Origin: an uncultured Clostridia bacterium
GTDB taxonomy: Bacteria > Bacillota > Clostridia > Christensenellales > UBA1242
NCBI GenBank assembly: GCA_934771475.1
Contig: CAKVMD010000005.1
Location: forward strand, 6,414-70,413
Length of the DNA stretch: 64,000 nt
Direction of reading: 5' to 3'
In this document: in pieces, positions 42,505 through 52,022 of the stretch
Layout: each line of letters begins with the position of its first letter
Numbering within the stretch: the first letter of the stretch is position 1
Program-made: the position numbers and the translations under genes
Notes under the pieces: generated by a model
The model's input: the letters and a program-made list of their open reading frames with translations, nothing else
Database searches by the model: none
What the model was told of the DNA's origin: nothing

Positions 42505-45500
42505 ATGACTAAAACTAAATTAAAATCAAAGAAACTTGCAAAAGGAGTTGCTCTTGGTTTTGCTGCAATGCTTACAACCACTGCTTTGCCAGTAGGTGCA
42601 ATGGTTGCTCTTGCAGAAGATTGGAAGGGTGCGACTCTTACCAATAGTACAAACAGAATTGCTGTTGGTGCTGAAAATGTATCAACTTCTTCTTATGTAA
42701 CAAAGGGGGAAACTGTTACAATCCCACAAGGACTCTATTATGGAAAGAGCGCAACTGCTCACACAATAGGAAGCGCGGTAAGCGGAACTATCACAAAATC
42801 TAATGTGTTTGTTTCATACTCGGCAACTGGCGACAACATTGAAGTAAACGATGGTAAGTTCATTGCGGACAGAGTTGGTTCATACAAAATCACTTATGCG
42901 GTTGTGGACAATGGCGTTCTTTATACTTACGAACTTGATGTAGTTTGTGAGGCAAGTGATGCAGAATTTGAGTTCGCTTCAAACAGTGAACTTGTTGTGC
43001 CATCAGTTTATGATGTAGCGATTGCAAACGGAAAAGACATTGTTCTTCCACTTCCAAAAGTTAATAACGAAGACGGAAAAGAAATCCTTTCAAGTGATGT
43101 GTCAAACTTTACAACCTCAGTTAGTGCTCCACAAGGCAAAAACTCATTTGTTGTTGTATCAATCACAAATGGTAGCGATGACCTTCAAGTTGAAGAAATT
43201 AAAGATGCAAACGAAAATGTAACTGGATTTGCTGTAAAGGGCGAAAATATCACAAGCGACCTTAAAGGCAAAGAATATACTATTGCTTATGACTATTATG
43301 AAGTTAAAGATAGCAAAAACATTTTTGTTGCCTCTACAACAAAAACATTCACAGTTAGAGACGGATACTATCGCAAATCTTCAAAAGAAAATGCTGAAAA
43401 GGGTTATGACCTTGTTGCTACTTTGTCAACTAAGCCAGACAGTGCAGTTGTGGGCGTAGAAAAAACTCTTCCTACAATTTCTGCTAAAACTAAGGCTGAA
43501 AACACGCCTTCTGGTGAAAGCGTAGAAATTTACTATACTTTAAAGGTTTACACAAAGGACGCAAATGGCGCTTACAAGACTGATGTTACTGAAAGCGTTA
43601 TCACAGAGGATGGCAAATTCAAAGCAAACGCGGAAGGGGATTACCTCTTTGAATACATCGCACATGACTTCTATGGCAACACAAACGAGGACAGCAAAGC
43701 AACTACAACTTTCACTATCACAAAAGTGAAAGATACAAAAGAGCCAGATGTTTATATGTATGATGCAGGCGCTCGCACCGAAGAAGAAAAGACTGCCGGA
43801 ACATACCGTAGCGCAGAAACTGCTCTTAAAAGCCAAACAACAAACAGAAATATTGTTATGTATGCTGTTGGTGGGGTTGATAATATGCCAACAAACACTC
43901 TTACCCTTCGTAGAGAAATTTGGGATGGCTCTTACATTAAGAGATATGTTATTAAAGAGCAAGCATACAATGATTACAACTTAATCTTTGCGCCAACTGC
44001 TGGAACTGGAACTGATGTTTATAGTCAAATAGTTGCAGATAACTACGAGATTTATAGACAAATGATTGTTGACGGGAAAAACACTGAGGACACCGCAACT
44101 ATCAAAACATGGCTTAAAGAACACAACTATCTTCTTGTAACTAACACCTTTAATAAAGATGTTGAAGGAAATGATATTGTTGATAATATGGACTCACGCG
44201 CAGAAGGTGCTGTTCAAAAACTCCTTAATGGCGAAGAAGTAGACGCAGACCTTAAACAAATCGCAGAAGATGCAGTTAAGAATATGCTTAACGCTGGTTA
44301 TGCATATATTAAGCCTGTAACCAAGGATTATGCATTTTCAAAAAATGATACTTATACTTTCTATTTCTATGCTAACGACAATATTAACAACAATAAGGAA
44401 GGACAAATATCTTACAGCGTAAAACTTTCAGAAGATTTCACTGATGAGTCAGCACCAACATTGACTTTCCCAACAGACCTTCAATCATCTTATCTTCCAA
44501 ACGACACTATCACATTCAAAACAATTAATTCTTCTAATGTGGCAGACAATGGAGTAGATAAGTATCCTGTTGTTGGAACTGCTTATAGATACCTTAAAAA
44601 TTCTTTATCTGGCAGAGTTGCGGTTGCAAGCGAAGACACAACTGATACTCTCACTTATGTTGCAAAAGGTAAAACAGCATCAAAAGACGAAAACAAATAT
44701 TACTATGCAAATAGAGATGCAAATGGTCTCTTCTCTATGGAAGGCTGGCACATTGACAATGAAGCAACATCTTACAAGATTGATCTTTCAAAGCGTCCAA
44801 GTGAGGCTCAATATGTAGAAATCCTTGCTTACGCCATTGATGACTTTGGCAACATTGGATTCTACAACAAGGTTATAAGAATTGCATCAACTGACACTGC
44901 ACTTCCTGAACTTAAAGTTGTTGCCAATGCACCAACTGGAACAGTTTATCAAGCGCCAGAAACAATTAACCTTCCAACTCTTCAATATAGTGATGACAGA
45001 GTAGAAGGAATGCACGCTCGCGTTGACCTTTACAGAATCACAAGAAATGAAGAAAACGAAGAAACTTCAAGACAAAAATTGGCAACGAGTGATATGACAA
45101 CATACTATGACACAACAAGAGGCGTGTTCACTGTTGACGCAGGTTCATTTAATGCTTCAAGCGCCGGTGAATATCAAGTTGTTGTTACAGTTATCGACTC
45201 TGCAAATCATACTCTTTCAACCTACTTTAACTATAATGTTACAGGTGCAACCGTTGTTGAAGAGCCAGAAATTTCAAATGTCTCAACTGAAACAAAAGAA
45301 CTTGAACTTGGAAAATCTTTGTATCTTCCAGCTCCAACTCTTTCAGTTAGCGAGTCAAGTGAATATGGCTATATCGGACTTGGGGACGAAGATGATTCTA
45401 ACAATGCAACATACTACTTCCCACAAGTTATCTCAGCAACAAGCAGTGATTATGACCTTGATGGACAATATTTCACTGGAAACACAAAGGGAACATACAA

Positions 45501-46647
45501 ACTTCAATACAATGTGTTCTTGCTTCGTTACAGCAAGGCAGAGGCAAACTTTGCAGAAACTGCAACTGACAACAAACTCTCTCTTGATGCCAACGGAAAA
45601 CTCGTGTTTACAACAGGTGGCGTAAACTACTATGTTTATATTGCTAAGACTGATAATGAATTTGTTCTCCATGCAAATACTCAGTTAGATGGAACAGGTG
45701 AAGACCTTGCAGATAGCACAAGACTTAGCCAAATCGTTAAGACTTTTGCTCTTAAATCAAAGACTATCACAATTTCAGTTAAAGATGTTGTCATTGATGT
45801 AACAATGCCAAACAACGCTTATGCTAAAACTGACTATCCAACGGTTGGAGGAAGTATTGAAATCGTTAAACCTGAGGTTGTAGTTGGTGGTTCATATTCC
45901 GTAAACAAGAAAGATTCATTAGTTACAATCACTTATTCTTCAAACTCTTCTAGCAGTGAAACTCTTGCTAAAATAAGTCTAGAAAAATGGGAAAAGGCTA
46001 TTGAGTCAACAAACGCTAACTTTACCGTAAATGGTTCTAAAATCAGCCTTAATCTTTCTAAAAATGGTCAATATAAGATTGCTTACTCAATTCAAGCACA
46101 AAATGCTTATGGCGAAAATGTTGGCGATCCAAAAGAACTCTCATATACTATTAAGAGCGGTGATAATACTAAACCTACTCTTGAAGTTAAGTCAGGCAAA
46201 ATCGCAACAGACTTTGCTTTGGGCGATACTATGACGATTGAATTTACTGGTGCAACTGCACAAGACATTTTCAATTTGGAAGACAACAAGACTGGTCTTG
46301 AAGAACTCCTTAAAACCTTAAAAGTAACTTTGAAAGGACCAAGCAAGACTGAAACCTTAGACAATAAGGCAGAGGGAGATAATCAGTATAAATACACTTG
46401 CAGTTTTGAAGAGGCTGGTGATTATACTCTTACTTTCCAAGTTACAGATGAAGCGGGCAATTTAAGTGCTCCTGAAAAGATTTCATTCACAGTAAAAGCA
46501 AAAGAAACTAAACCTGTAAATGTAAAAAATGTAATGGGTGGTGTTCTTATTGGCGTATCCGTAGCACTTCTTGGAGGAGTTGTAATTTACTTCATTGTAA
46601 GCAAAGTTAAACTCGATAAGAAAGAACGCTCATATAAGAAGAGATAA
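42505..46647 (+). CDS. Large secreted, membrane-anchored surface protein with Ig-like repeats
   Basis: 1380 residues. Signal peptide (GVALGFAAMLTTTALPVGAMVALA, cleaved near residue 38). The body is made of beta-rich repeats with recurring phrases such as YKITYAVVDNG, EYIAHDFYGNT, AYAIDDFGNIG, VTVIDSANHT and QVTDEAGNLSAPEKISF, typical of bacterial Ig-like/cadherin-like modules. A C-terminal helix (VMGGVLIGVSVALLGGVVIYFIV) with a basic tail anchors it; no LPXTG is present. Probably an adhesin or wall-layer protein. Codon bias is strong, suggesting high expression. The ribosome site (GCGAGG) is modest. Confidence 0.8.
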   Translation: MTKTKLKSKKLAKGVALGFAAMLTTTALPVGAMVALAEDWKGATLTNSTNRIAVGAENVSTSSYVTKGETVTIPQGLYYGKSATAHTIGSAVSGTITKSNVFVSYSATGDNIEVNDGKFIADRVGSYKITYAVVDNGVLYTYELDVVCEASDAEFEFASNSELVVPSVYDVAIANGKDIVLPLPKVNNEDGKEILSSDVSNFTTSVSAPQGKNSFVVVSITNGSDDLQVEEIKDANENVTGFAVKGENITSDLKGKEYTIAYDYYEVKDSKNIFVASTTKTFTVRDGYYRKSSKENAEKGYDLVATLSTKPDSAVVGVEKTLPTISAKTKAENTPSGESVEIYYTLKVYTKDANGAYKTDVTESVITEDGKFKANAEGDYLFEYIAHDFYGNTNEDSKATTTFTITKVKDTKEPDVYMYDAGARTEEEKTAGTYRSAETALKSQTTNRNIVMYAVGGVDNMPTNTLTLRREIWDGSYIKRYVIKEQAYNDYNLIFAPTAGTGTDVYSQIVADNYEIYRQMIVDGKNTEDTATIKTWLKEHNYLLVTNTFNKDVEGNDIVDNMDSRAEGAVQKLLNGEEVDADLKQIAEDAVKNMLNAGYAYIKPVTKDYAFSKNDTYTFYFYANDNINNNKEGQISYSVKLSEDFTDESAPTLTFPTDLQSSYLPNDTITFKTINSSNVADNGVDKYPVVGTAYRYLKNSLSGRVAVASEDTTDTLTYVAKGKTASKDENKYYYANRDANGLFSMEGWHIDNEATSYKIDLSKRPSEAQYVEILAYAIDDFGNIGFYNKVIRIASTDTALPELKVVANAPTGTVYQAPETINLPTLQYSDDRVEGMHARVDLYRITRNEENEETSRQKLATSDMTTYYDTTRGVFTVDAGSFNASSAGEYQVVVTVIDSANHTLSTYFNYNVTGATVVEEPEISNVSTETKELELGKSLYLPAPTLSVSESSEYGYIGLGDEDDSNNATYYFPQVISATSSDYDLDGQYFTGNTKGTYKLQYNVFLLRYSKAEANFAETATDNKLSLDANGKLVFTTGGVNYYVYIAKTDNEFVLHANTQLDGTGEDLADSTRLSQIVKTFALKSKTITISVKDVVIDVTMPNNAYAKTDYPTVGGSIEIVKPEVVVGGSYSVNKKDSLVTITYSSNSSSSETLAKISLEKWEKAIESTNANFTVNGSKISLNLSKNGQYKIAYSIQAQNAYGENVGDPKELSYTIKSGDNTKPTLEVKSGKIATDFALGDTMTIEFTGATAQDIFNLEDNKTGLEELLKTLKVTLKGPSKTETLDNKAEGDNQYKYTCSFEEAGDYTLTFQVTDEAGNLSAPEKISFTVKAKETKPVNVKNVMGGVLIGVSVALLGGVVIYFIVSKVKLDKKERSYKKR

Positions 46648-46739
46648 ATCTCATTAAGAATTTAATAAAAAGAGCCTAAGCTTGAAAAGTCCCACTTTAT
46701 GGGTCTTTCCAAACATGACTCTTTTTTATTCAAGATAAT

Positions 46740-46924
46740 CTATGTACAACGAACACTATGTACAACGGATACTATGTACGCCGACATTTTTGTACAACGA
46801 TATTCTATGCACGCCGATGTGCTTGCGCAACGATAATCTTTGTACATTATTATTCTTGTTTAACGCATTCCAGGCACAACGGAACTGAGAATCATTGCTC
46901 ACCGAATTCTATGGGCAACAAAAA
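46740..46924. repeat. Degenerate 16-bp tandem repeat array
   Basis: About eleven units with consensus CTATGTACAACGATAT start at 46740, 46756, 46772, 46788, 46805, 46821, 46838, 46854, 46870, 46893 and 46909. Spacing is 16 bp, except 17 bp twice and one 7-bp insert. The core TGTACAACGA is best kept; units decay to the right. Not CRISPR-like (no distinct spacers), and no open frame is shared. Confidence 0.75.
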
Positions 46925-46948
46925 AGACAGGTTAAATCCTGTCTTTTT
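46921..46948. terminator. Bidirectional terminator
   Basis: AAAAAGACAGG (46921-46931) pairs with CCTGTCTTTTT (46938-46948), at the end of the 16-bp array and between convergent genes. Confidence 0.85.
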
Positions 46949-47076
46949 GCTTAATTTTGTAAGTAATTGTGAGCAAAACCTATCTTTTCTCATAAGTTTT
47001 CTTTATAAATTTGTTGTTATTTTGCCTTAGAAGTTTGTTTTACTCATTTTTTCTAAATGCGATTTAAAAACTCAAT

Positions 47077-47649
47077 TTAGAATGCTGTGTTAGAAAGTTT
47101 AATGTTGAAAGAGAAGTTTCCACTTACTGACTTTTCAAGGTCTGTTACTTTCATAGTTATGACAAGAGATTTTGTTGTTTCTTTTTCAACTGTGAAAGTT
47201 GTGTTTGTTTCAGTTCCAACTTTGTAATTATAAGTTATGTTGTCGATTGTGCTAAGATTGTCTGAATATTGAACATACATTGGGTTTTCTGTGCTCTTAT
47301 TTTGGAAAGTGATAGTGAATACGATTTCAGTATTGTTTACAAATGTGAAATCAATGTTTTGCCAAGATTCAGGTGTAACTGAACTTTCTGATGAAGCTGA
47401 GTCAAAGTTAAGAGCTGCAAATGTGTGTCCCGTTTTGGCACCAGTGATTGAACCTGTAACCTGAGCGTAAACATTTGTTGCATCATAAGTGAAAGTTCCG
47501 CCTCCGCTAACATTTAAGAGTGAAAGTGCGAATGCCACAGCAATGGCAGAAAAACCAGCCAAAATCATGAAAGCAACCGAGAAAGTTGCAAGTGCCTTTG
47601 AGCGTCTTGGACTTTTTCTATCTTCTATTTCTCTATCATAAAATTTCAT
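47077..47649 (-). CDS. TasA/camelysin-like exported protein
   Basis: 190 residues. A short cytoplasmic basic segment (KSPRRSKALAT) is followed by one hydrophobic helix (FSVAFMILAGFSAIAVAFALSLL) and a beta-rich extracellular domain with many Thr, Ser and Asn. The architecture resembles TasA/CalY-type biofilm fibre proteins processed by SipW, but no metal motif is visible. AAGGAGG before ATG 47649 sets the start. It is convergent with the large surface protein gene, and both may contribute to the cell surface. Confidence 0.6.
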   Translation of the reverse strand: MKFYDREIEDRKSPRRSKALATFSVAFMILAGFSAIAVAFALSLLNVSGGGTFTYDATNVYAQVTGSITGAKTGHTFAALNFDSASSESSVTPESWQNIDFTFVNNTEIVFTITFQNKSTENPMYVQYSDNLSTIDNITYNYKVGTETNTTFTVEKETTKSLVITMKVTDLEKSVSGNFSFNIKLSNTAF

Positions 47650-47948
47650 TATTTCCTCCTTTGCGGGCATAACGCCTTATCTTGACTTTATTATACATTT
47701 TTAGATAAAATGTGTCAACAAATACAAGGCTGTGAAATTATTTTTTTAAAAATTTTTAATTTTTTCTCAGTTTAGTTTGTGTAATTTAAGTGAAAATATC
47801 CATTTTTATGAGAGAGCGCTTTTGTCGCAAATAAAACGTGGTGTAGAATTTTATATCTTGCTTAATTGCTTTGCAAGGGATCCAATTTTTGAACCAATAA
47901 TGGAGGCTGATTTCGCGTTAAAGGAAACAATCGACCTGTAAAAATTAC
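47650..47948. other. Intergenic region without a gene
   Basis: AT-rich near the TasA-like gene; no ORF with a ribosome site and no strong hairpin seen. Confidence 0.4.
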
Positions 47949-47977
47949 TTGACAAATGCCTTTATTTATGCTATATT
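47949..47977 (+). promoter_or_regulatory. rplU operon promoter
   Basis: TTGACA (47949-47954), 17 bp, TATATT (47972-47977). A leader of about 78 nt follows, which could hold an autoregulatory L21 site; no motif recognised with confidence. Confidence 0.7.
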
Positions 47978-48062
47978 TATAAGCGTATCCGCATGGGAAA
48001 GGTTTTGAAGATTACTTTTGTAACACCTGAGCCAGCGAGTTTGGATAGAGGAGGTATAAAAA

Positions 48063-48371
48063 ATGTTCGCAGTAGTACAAACTGGTGGCAAACAATACAA
48101 GGTTAGCGAAAACGATGTTATCACAGTTGAAAAACTTGAAAACGAAGTTGGAGATAAAATCAATCTTGAAGTTTTGCTTGTAAGTGATAATGGAACAGTT
48201 GTTGCTGGAAACCCTGTCGTTGCTGGTGCTGTATGTGAAGCAGAAGTTGTTGCTCACGGAAAAGGCGATAAAATCGTCGTTTTCAAATATAAACCAAAGA
48301 AGAACGAAAGAAAAAAACAAGGGCACAGACAACCATTCACTCAATTAAGAATTTTATCAATTAAAAAGTAA
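48063..48371 (+). CDS. rplU: 50S ribosomal protein L21
   Basis: 102 residues. MFAVVQTGGKQYKVSENDVI and the RKKQGHRQPFTQLRI end are diagnostic. GAGGAGG precedes the ATG. First gene of rplU-prp-rpmA. Confidence 0.98.
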   Translation: MFAVVQTGGKQYKVSENDVITVEKLENEVGDKINLEVLLVSDNGTVVAGNPVVAGAVCEAEVVAHGKGDKIVVFKYKPKKNERKKQGHRQPFTQLRILSIKK

Positions 48372-48379
48372 GGTTTAAA

Positions 48380-48709
48380 ATGACAAATATTACTTTTTAC
48401 AAAAAAAATGGAATCGTTTTAGGATTTGAAATCTCTGGACATACCGGTAAGGATGACTATGGCAAAGACTTACTTTGCTGTCAAATTTCCACAATCGCTC
48501 AACTTGCTGTTGTTGGAATAGATGAAGTAAAAAAAGTCGCAAATTTTCATGAAATAAGTGATGGATATTTAAAAATTCTTCTCAATGAAAAGGACGCTGA
48601 GTCCAAAGATGTTCAACTCCTTTTTGAAAGTTGTTTGCAATCGTTAAAATCAATTATTGCAGACGAAAAGAAATATGCAAAATTGGAGGTAAAAAATGTT
48701 AAAGTTTAA
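48380..48709 (+). CDS. prp: Ribosomal processing cysteine protease Prp
   Basis: 109 residues. Prp removes the N-terminal extension of L27 in Firmicutes. The catalytic His is in SGHTGKDDYGKD and the Cys in DLLCCQIS, at family-typical spacing. The gene lies between rplU and rpmA and overlaps rpmA by 14 nt. Its substrate sequence is visible in the next gene. Confidence 0.95.
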   Translation: MTNITFYKKNGIVLGFEISGHTGKDDYGKDLLCCQISTIAQLAVVGIDEVKKVANFHEISDGYLKILLNEKDAESKDVQLLFESCLQSLKSIIADEKKYAKLEVKNVKV

Positions 48710-48971
48710 TGCTCAACTTTTTGCTCACAAGAAGGGTGGTGGTAGCACTAAAAACGGTCGTGATTCTCAAAGTAAGCGCCTTGGCGTTAAAGCTTATGGT
48801 GGCGAGACTGTAACTGCTGGAAGCATCATTGTAAGACAAAAAGGAACAAAGATTTACCCAGGAAAAAATGTTGGAATGGGTAAAGATTATACTTTATTTG
48901 CACTTGTTGATGGAGTTGTTAAATTCGGTCAAAGCAACGCAAAGAAAGTTGTATCAGTAGTAACTGAATAA
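48696..48971 (+). CDS. rpmA: 50S ribosomal protein L27 with cleavable extension
   Basis: 91 residues. The N-terminus MLKFNAQLFA-HKKGGGSTKNG carries the hydrophobic Prp cleavage motif before HKKGGG, so mature L27 would begin near His11. The rest (GRDSQSKRLGVKAYGGE, IIVRQKGTKIYPG) is standard. TTGGAGG upstream of ATG lies inside prp. Confidence 0.98.
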   Translation: MLKFNAQLFAHKKGGGSTKNGRDSQSKRLGVKAYGGETVTAGSIIVRQKGTKIYPGKNVGMGKDYTLFALVDGVVKFGQSNAKKVVSVVTE

Positions 48972-48978
48972 TAATTTT

Positions 48979-49004
48979 AAGCGAGGGTAAGCCCTCGCTT
49001 TTTG
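48979..49004 (+). terminator. Terminator after rpmA
   Basis: AAGCGAGGG (48979-48987) pairs with CCCTCGCTT (48992-49000), then T residues. No gene from 49005 to 49159. Confidence 0.9.
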
Positions 49005-49159
49005 TTTGGCATTTTAAGGCGGGGCTAAAACCAAGAAAGGGTCTTTTTAAAATAAATAAGCCAAGCACTTTTAAAAAGAAATAAAAGGTTAAAATTAAAA
49101 AAGGTTTTTGTTTAAATGAACAAAAATAGCATAATTATATGATAAATTTAATGAATAAA

Positions 49160-49188
49160 TTGTTTAATCTGCCAAGGTGTGCTAAAAT
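49160..49188 (+). promoter_or_regulatory. Promoter of the DNA glycosylase gene, apparently leaderless
   Basis: TTGTTT (49160-49165), 17 bp, TAAAAT (49183-49188) preceded by TGC. The ATG begins 7 nt after the -10 box without a Shine-Dalgarno. Confidence 0.6.
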
Positions 49189-49194
49189 AGTTGT

Positions 49195-50025
49195 ATGAAA
49201 ATATACGAGCAAGGAAAAGATTTTATAAAGATTTTAGACCCATCTTCATTTAATATTGAGCATATTTTGGAATGTGGACAAGTTTTTTGTTTTGATAAGG
49301 TGGACGGGCATTATGTGGTTTTTCCTCAAAACAAATATGCTGAAATATTTTTTGAAAATGGGCAATATCTGTTAAAAACGAGCACGCCCGACTTTTTTAT
49401 CCAATGGTTTGACCTTGATAAAGACTACGGAGAAATTAAGAAAGCCCTTAATAAATTCCCTATTATGTCAAAGCCAATTAAATTTGGATATGGAATAAGG
49501 ATATTAAATCAAAACCTTTTTGAAACTTTAATATCCTTTATAATTTCAGCAAACAACAACATAAAAAGAATAAAGAGTATTCTGTTAAAGCTTCGAGAAG
49601 CACTTGGAGAAAAGACCTCAAATGGTTATGCTTTCCCTTCCCGCGAAAAAATGCTTGAAAAGGATGAAGCGTTTTATAAAAATCTAGGGGTGGGATATAG
49701 AGCGTCATATATCGTCAAGGTTTTGAGACAAGTCGACGAAAAAATACTTGAAGAGTGGCGCGGGCTGGATACAGGAGATTTAAGAAATCACCTGATTGCA
49801 CTTGCCGGCGTTGGACCAAAGGTTGCAGATTGTGTTTTGCTTTTTGGCTATCATAAGGGGGATGTTTTCCCAGTCGACACATGGATTGAACAGATGTACA
49901 ACGAAAATTTTTCGCCACTTAAAAATCGTAATGAAATAAGAGACAATCTGACAAAAATGTTCGGCGGGCTGTCTGGTTATGCTCAACAATATTTATTTTA
50001 CTATCAAAGGTCATTTTTAGGTTAG
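49195..50025 (+). CDS. 8-oxoguanine DNA glycosylase/lyase (OGG1-type)
   Basis: 276 residues. Base-excision repair enzyme. The N-terminal OGG domain includes LECGQVFCFDKVD, and the HhH-GPD region is LRNHLIALAGVGPKVADCVLLFGYHKGDVFPVDTWIEQMY. Lys after GVGP is the Schiff-base residue and Asp in FPVDTW the catalytic acid. The enzyme type is bacterial OGG1 rather than MutM. It has its own promoter. Confidence 0.9.
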   Translation: MKIYEQGKDFIKILDPSSFNIEHILECGQVFCFDKVDGHYVVFPQNKYAEIFFENGQYLLKTSTPDFFIQWFDLDKDYGEIKKALNKFPIMSKPIKFGYGIRILNQNLFETLISFIISANNNIKRIKSILLKLREALGEKTSNGYAFPSREKMLEKDEAFYKNLGVGYRASYIVKVLRQVDEKILEEWRGLDTGDLRNHLIALAGVGPKVADCVLLFGYHKGDVFPVDTWIEQMYNENFSPLKNRNEIRDNLTKMFGGLSGYAQQYLFYYQRSFLG

Positions 50026-50141
50026 TGGCCTTTTTTCGATTTTTGGGATAAAAAATCTAAAAAAATCAACTTTTTTCAATAAAAAAACTATTTTTTCGGG
50101 TTAATTTAGGCTAAAATTCAATTTATCAATAATTTTGACTA

Positions 50142-50170
50142 TTTACAATCCTTCTATGTTGTGATATAAT
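50142..50170 (+). promoter_or_regulatory. floA promoter
   Basis: TTTACA (50142-50147), 17 bp, TATAAT (50165-50170), 23 bp before the start codon. Confidence 0.75.
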
Positions 50171-50193
50171 AAAAGGGTAAATTGGAGGTGAAA

Positions 50194-51231
50194 ATGATGT
50201 CATTGTTAAACGCACTATCTACTGCGCAAATCACATTAATTTCAGTTTTTGGAGGCATAGCACTCCTAGGAATTATCTATTTATGTTTTGTTCCTCTTAA
50301 AACATACTTTATGGTTGTTTTTTCAGGTTGTTATATCTCAACGGCAAAACTTATTGGGCTTAAAAGCAGAAAATTAGATGTCAAAGAAATTGCACTTTTG
50401 TATGTTTCTGCCCGCAAAGCAAAAATAAAGATTACACTTAAAGATATTGAAAAGGCATATCAATCGGGTGCTAACCTTAAAGCCATCATCGAAGCAATAA
50501 CTCTTCTTGACTCGGCAAACAAACCACTTGACTATGACAAGGCAGTTGCAGTTGAAATGGCAACAAAAAATATTGTAGAACTTGCAAAAGATAGCCTTGT
50601 AAGCAAAGCGTTAAATATTGAAGGCATAACTGCAACGACAATAGACGGATATGAAATAAGCGCAAGCGTTAATATTTCTATCAAAGCCGACCTTGAAAAG
50701 TTTGCAAATGGGCTGGGGCTTGACGACCTTAAAAATGCTATTTCTGCTTATGTTATTGATAAGATTTCTTCAACTGAAAACCATAAAGAACTTCTTGCAA
50801 AACCAAACGAAACATTATTTGAAAATGTGGATTTAAATGCCATTGCTCAAAAATCAATGTTTTCACTTGAAGATATCCAAATAGGTTCAATTTCAATAAT
50901 TAAAGATTTAAATGCTGAAAAAGAGATAAAATCAGCCGAAAAAGAGAAAATTTATGCTTCTATTGAGGCTGACCGAATGAAAAACGCTGAGGAAATTCGA
51001 TTAATTCAAACCAAGACCAAAATTGAAGATATGAAGGCGAGTGTTCTTGAAGCAGAGGCAGAGGTGCCACGCGCGCTTTCAGAGGCAATTAAAGAGGGAA
51101 GATTCTCAGTTATGGATTATTACAAACTTATGAATCTTCAAGCTGACACCGCTCTTAGAAGAGCAATCATTGGGGATAACGACGAAGAAGATAATGATGA
51201 TAGTGATGATGAAGACGGCGAAGGAGAATAA
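50194..51231 (+). CDS. floA: Flotillin-like protein FloA
   Basis: 346 residues. Membrane scaffold of bacterial lipid-raft-like domains (YqfA/FloA). One N-terminal membrane hairpin (ITLISVFGGIALLGIIYLCFVPLKTYFMVVFSG), then the PHB domain and the EA-rich coiled coil (MKASVLEAEAEVPRALSEAIKEG) ending in MDYYKLMNLQADTALRRAI. The last 15 residues are acidic. ATG 50194 follows TTGGAGG. The next gene starts 2 bp after the stop. Confidence 0.95.
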   Translation: MMSLLNALSTAQITLISVFGGIALLGIIYLCFVPLKTYFMVVFSGCYISTAKLIGLKSRKLDVKEIALLYVSARKAKIKITLKDIEKAYQSGANLKAIIEAITLLDSANKPLDYDKAVAVEMATKNIVELAKDSLVSKALNIEGITATTIDGYEISASVNISIKADLEKFANGLGLDDLKNAISAYVIDKISSTENHKELLAKPNETLFENVDLNAIAQKSMFSLEDIQIGSISIIKDLNAEKEIKSAEKEKIYASIEADRMKNAEEIRLIQTKTKIEDMKASVLEAEAEVPRALSEAIKEGRFSVMDYYKLMNLQADTALRRAIIGDNDEEDNDDSDDEDGEGE

Positions 51232-51233
51232 TT

Positions 51234-51794
51234 ATGTTAACAATTATTTTATCGGTTGCTGGCGGAATTGTGGCGTTTATCATTCTTTGTATCGTTATTG
51301 CAACAATTCATGGTAAAAAGAAAGAGCTCGCGTTAGACGAAAACATCAAAAAACTTAAAGCCGAAAAAGAAAGTCTTAAAGATTCTGGTTCACTTACTAT
51401 TGCAAGTGATGAAGCGCCAGCGCAGACGGAAACCCCAGAGGGAGCAACCATTGAAAGCATCAACATAGAAGATAATGAAAGCGCCAAATCAAATGAAGTA
51501 AAAAATGAAGAAGACAATATGCAAACAGCACATTTAAATCATGATGATATGTTTAACATTGCAGATGACAAAGCGCTCGAAGACTTTTTAAAAGATTTAG
51601 ATGATGATTTTGATTATAAGCCTAAAAAGACGACCAAAAAGAAAAAAAATACAGATGAATTTGAAAAATTCCTTGATAAACATTCATACACAAGAAGAAT
51701 TTTAGATAAAGATATTTTAAAGAAATTGCAAGAACTTCCACCTGAAATAAAAGCAATCGTAATTTCAAACATATTTACTAGGCCACAAGATTAA
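51234..51794 (+). CDS. Membrane-anchored acidic protein, FloA partner candidate
   Basis: 186 residues. One N-terminal span (ILSVAGGIVAFIILCIVIATI), a long acidic low-complexity cytoplasmic linker, a Lys-rich patch (KPKKTTKKKKNTDEFEKFL) and a helical end (DILKKLQELPPEIKAIVISNIFTRP). Not recognised as a family. Tight coupling to floA suggests a shared membrane-domain role. Confidence 0.65.
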   Translation: MLTIILSVAGGIVAFIILCIVIATIHGKKKELALDENIKKLKAEKESLKDSGSLTIASDEAPAQTETPEGATIESINIEDNESAKSNEVKNEEDNMQTAHLNHDDMFNIADDKALEDFLKDLDDDFDYKPKKTTKKKKNTDEFEKFLDKHSYTRRILDKDILKKLQELPPEIKAIVISNIFTRPQD

Positions 51795-51823
51795 AAGAGG
51801 ACAGCTTAAAGCCCTCTTTTTTT
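51793..51823 (+). terminator. Terminator of the floA operon
   Basis: AAAAGAGG (51793-51800) pairs with CCTCTTTT (51813-51820); it overlaps the stop codon of the preceding gene. Confidence 0.85.
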
Positions 51824-52022
51824 GTGCACACGGTTTTTTGGTTGATTTTTAATTTTAAAAGGTGTAACTCTACTTAGTTTATTTTGCAAACATATTGATT
51901 TTTTATTGTAAATCTATATTGCTCTATTAAAATTGTTTCTTCATCAAATGTCAAAGGTTAAGGCAATTAAGTTTTTGAAATTTTTTTTGAAAATTAAACA
52001 TATATTATTGCGTTGGAGGAGT

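Noticed and set aside
46740..46924. CRISPR array
   Set aside because: Units are adjacent, degenerate and only 16 bp, with no spacers and no cas genes.
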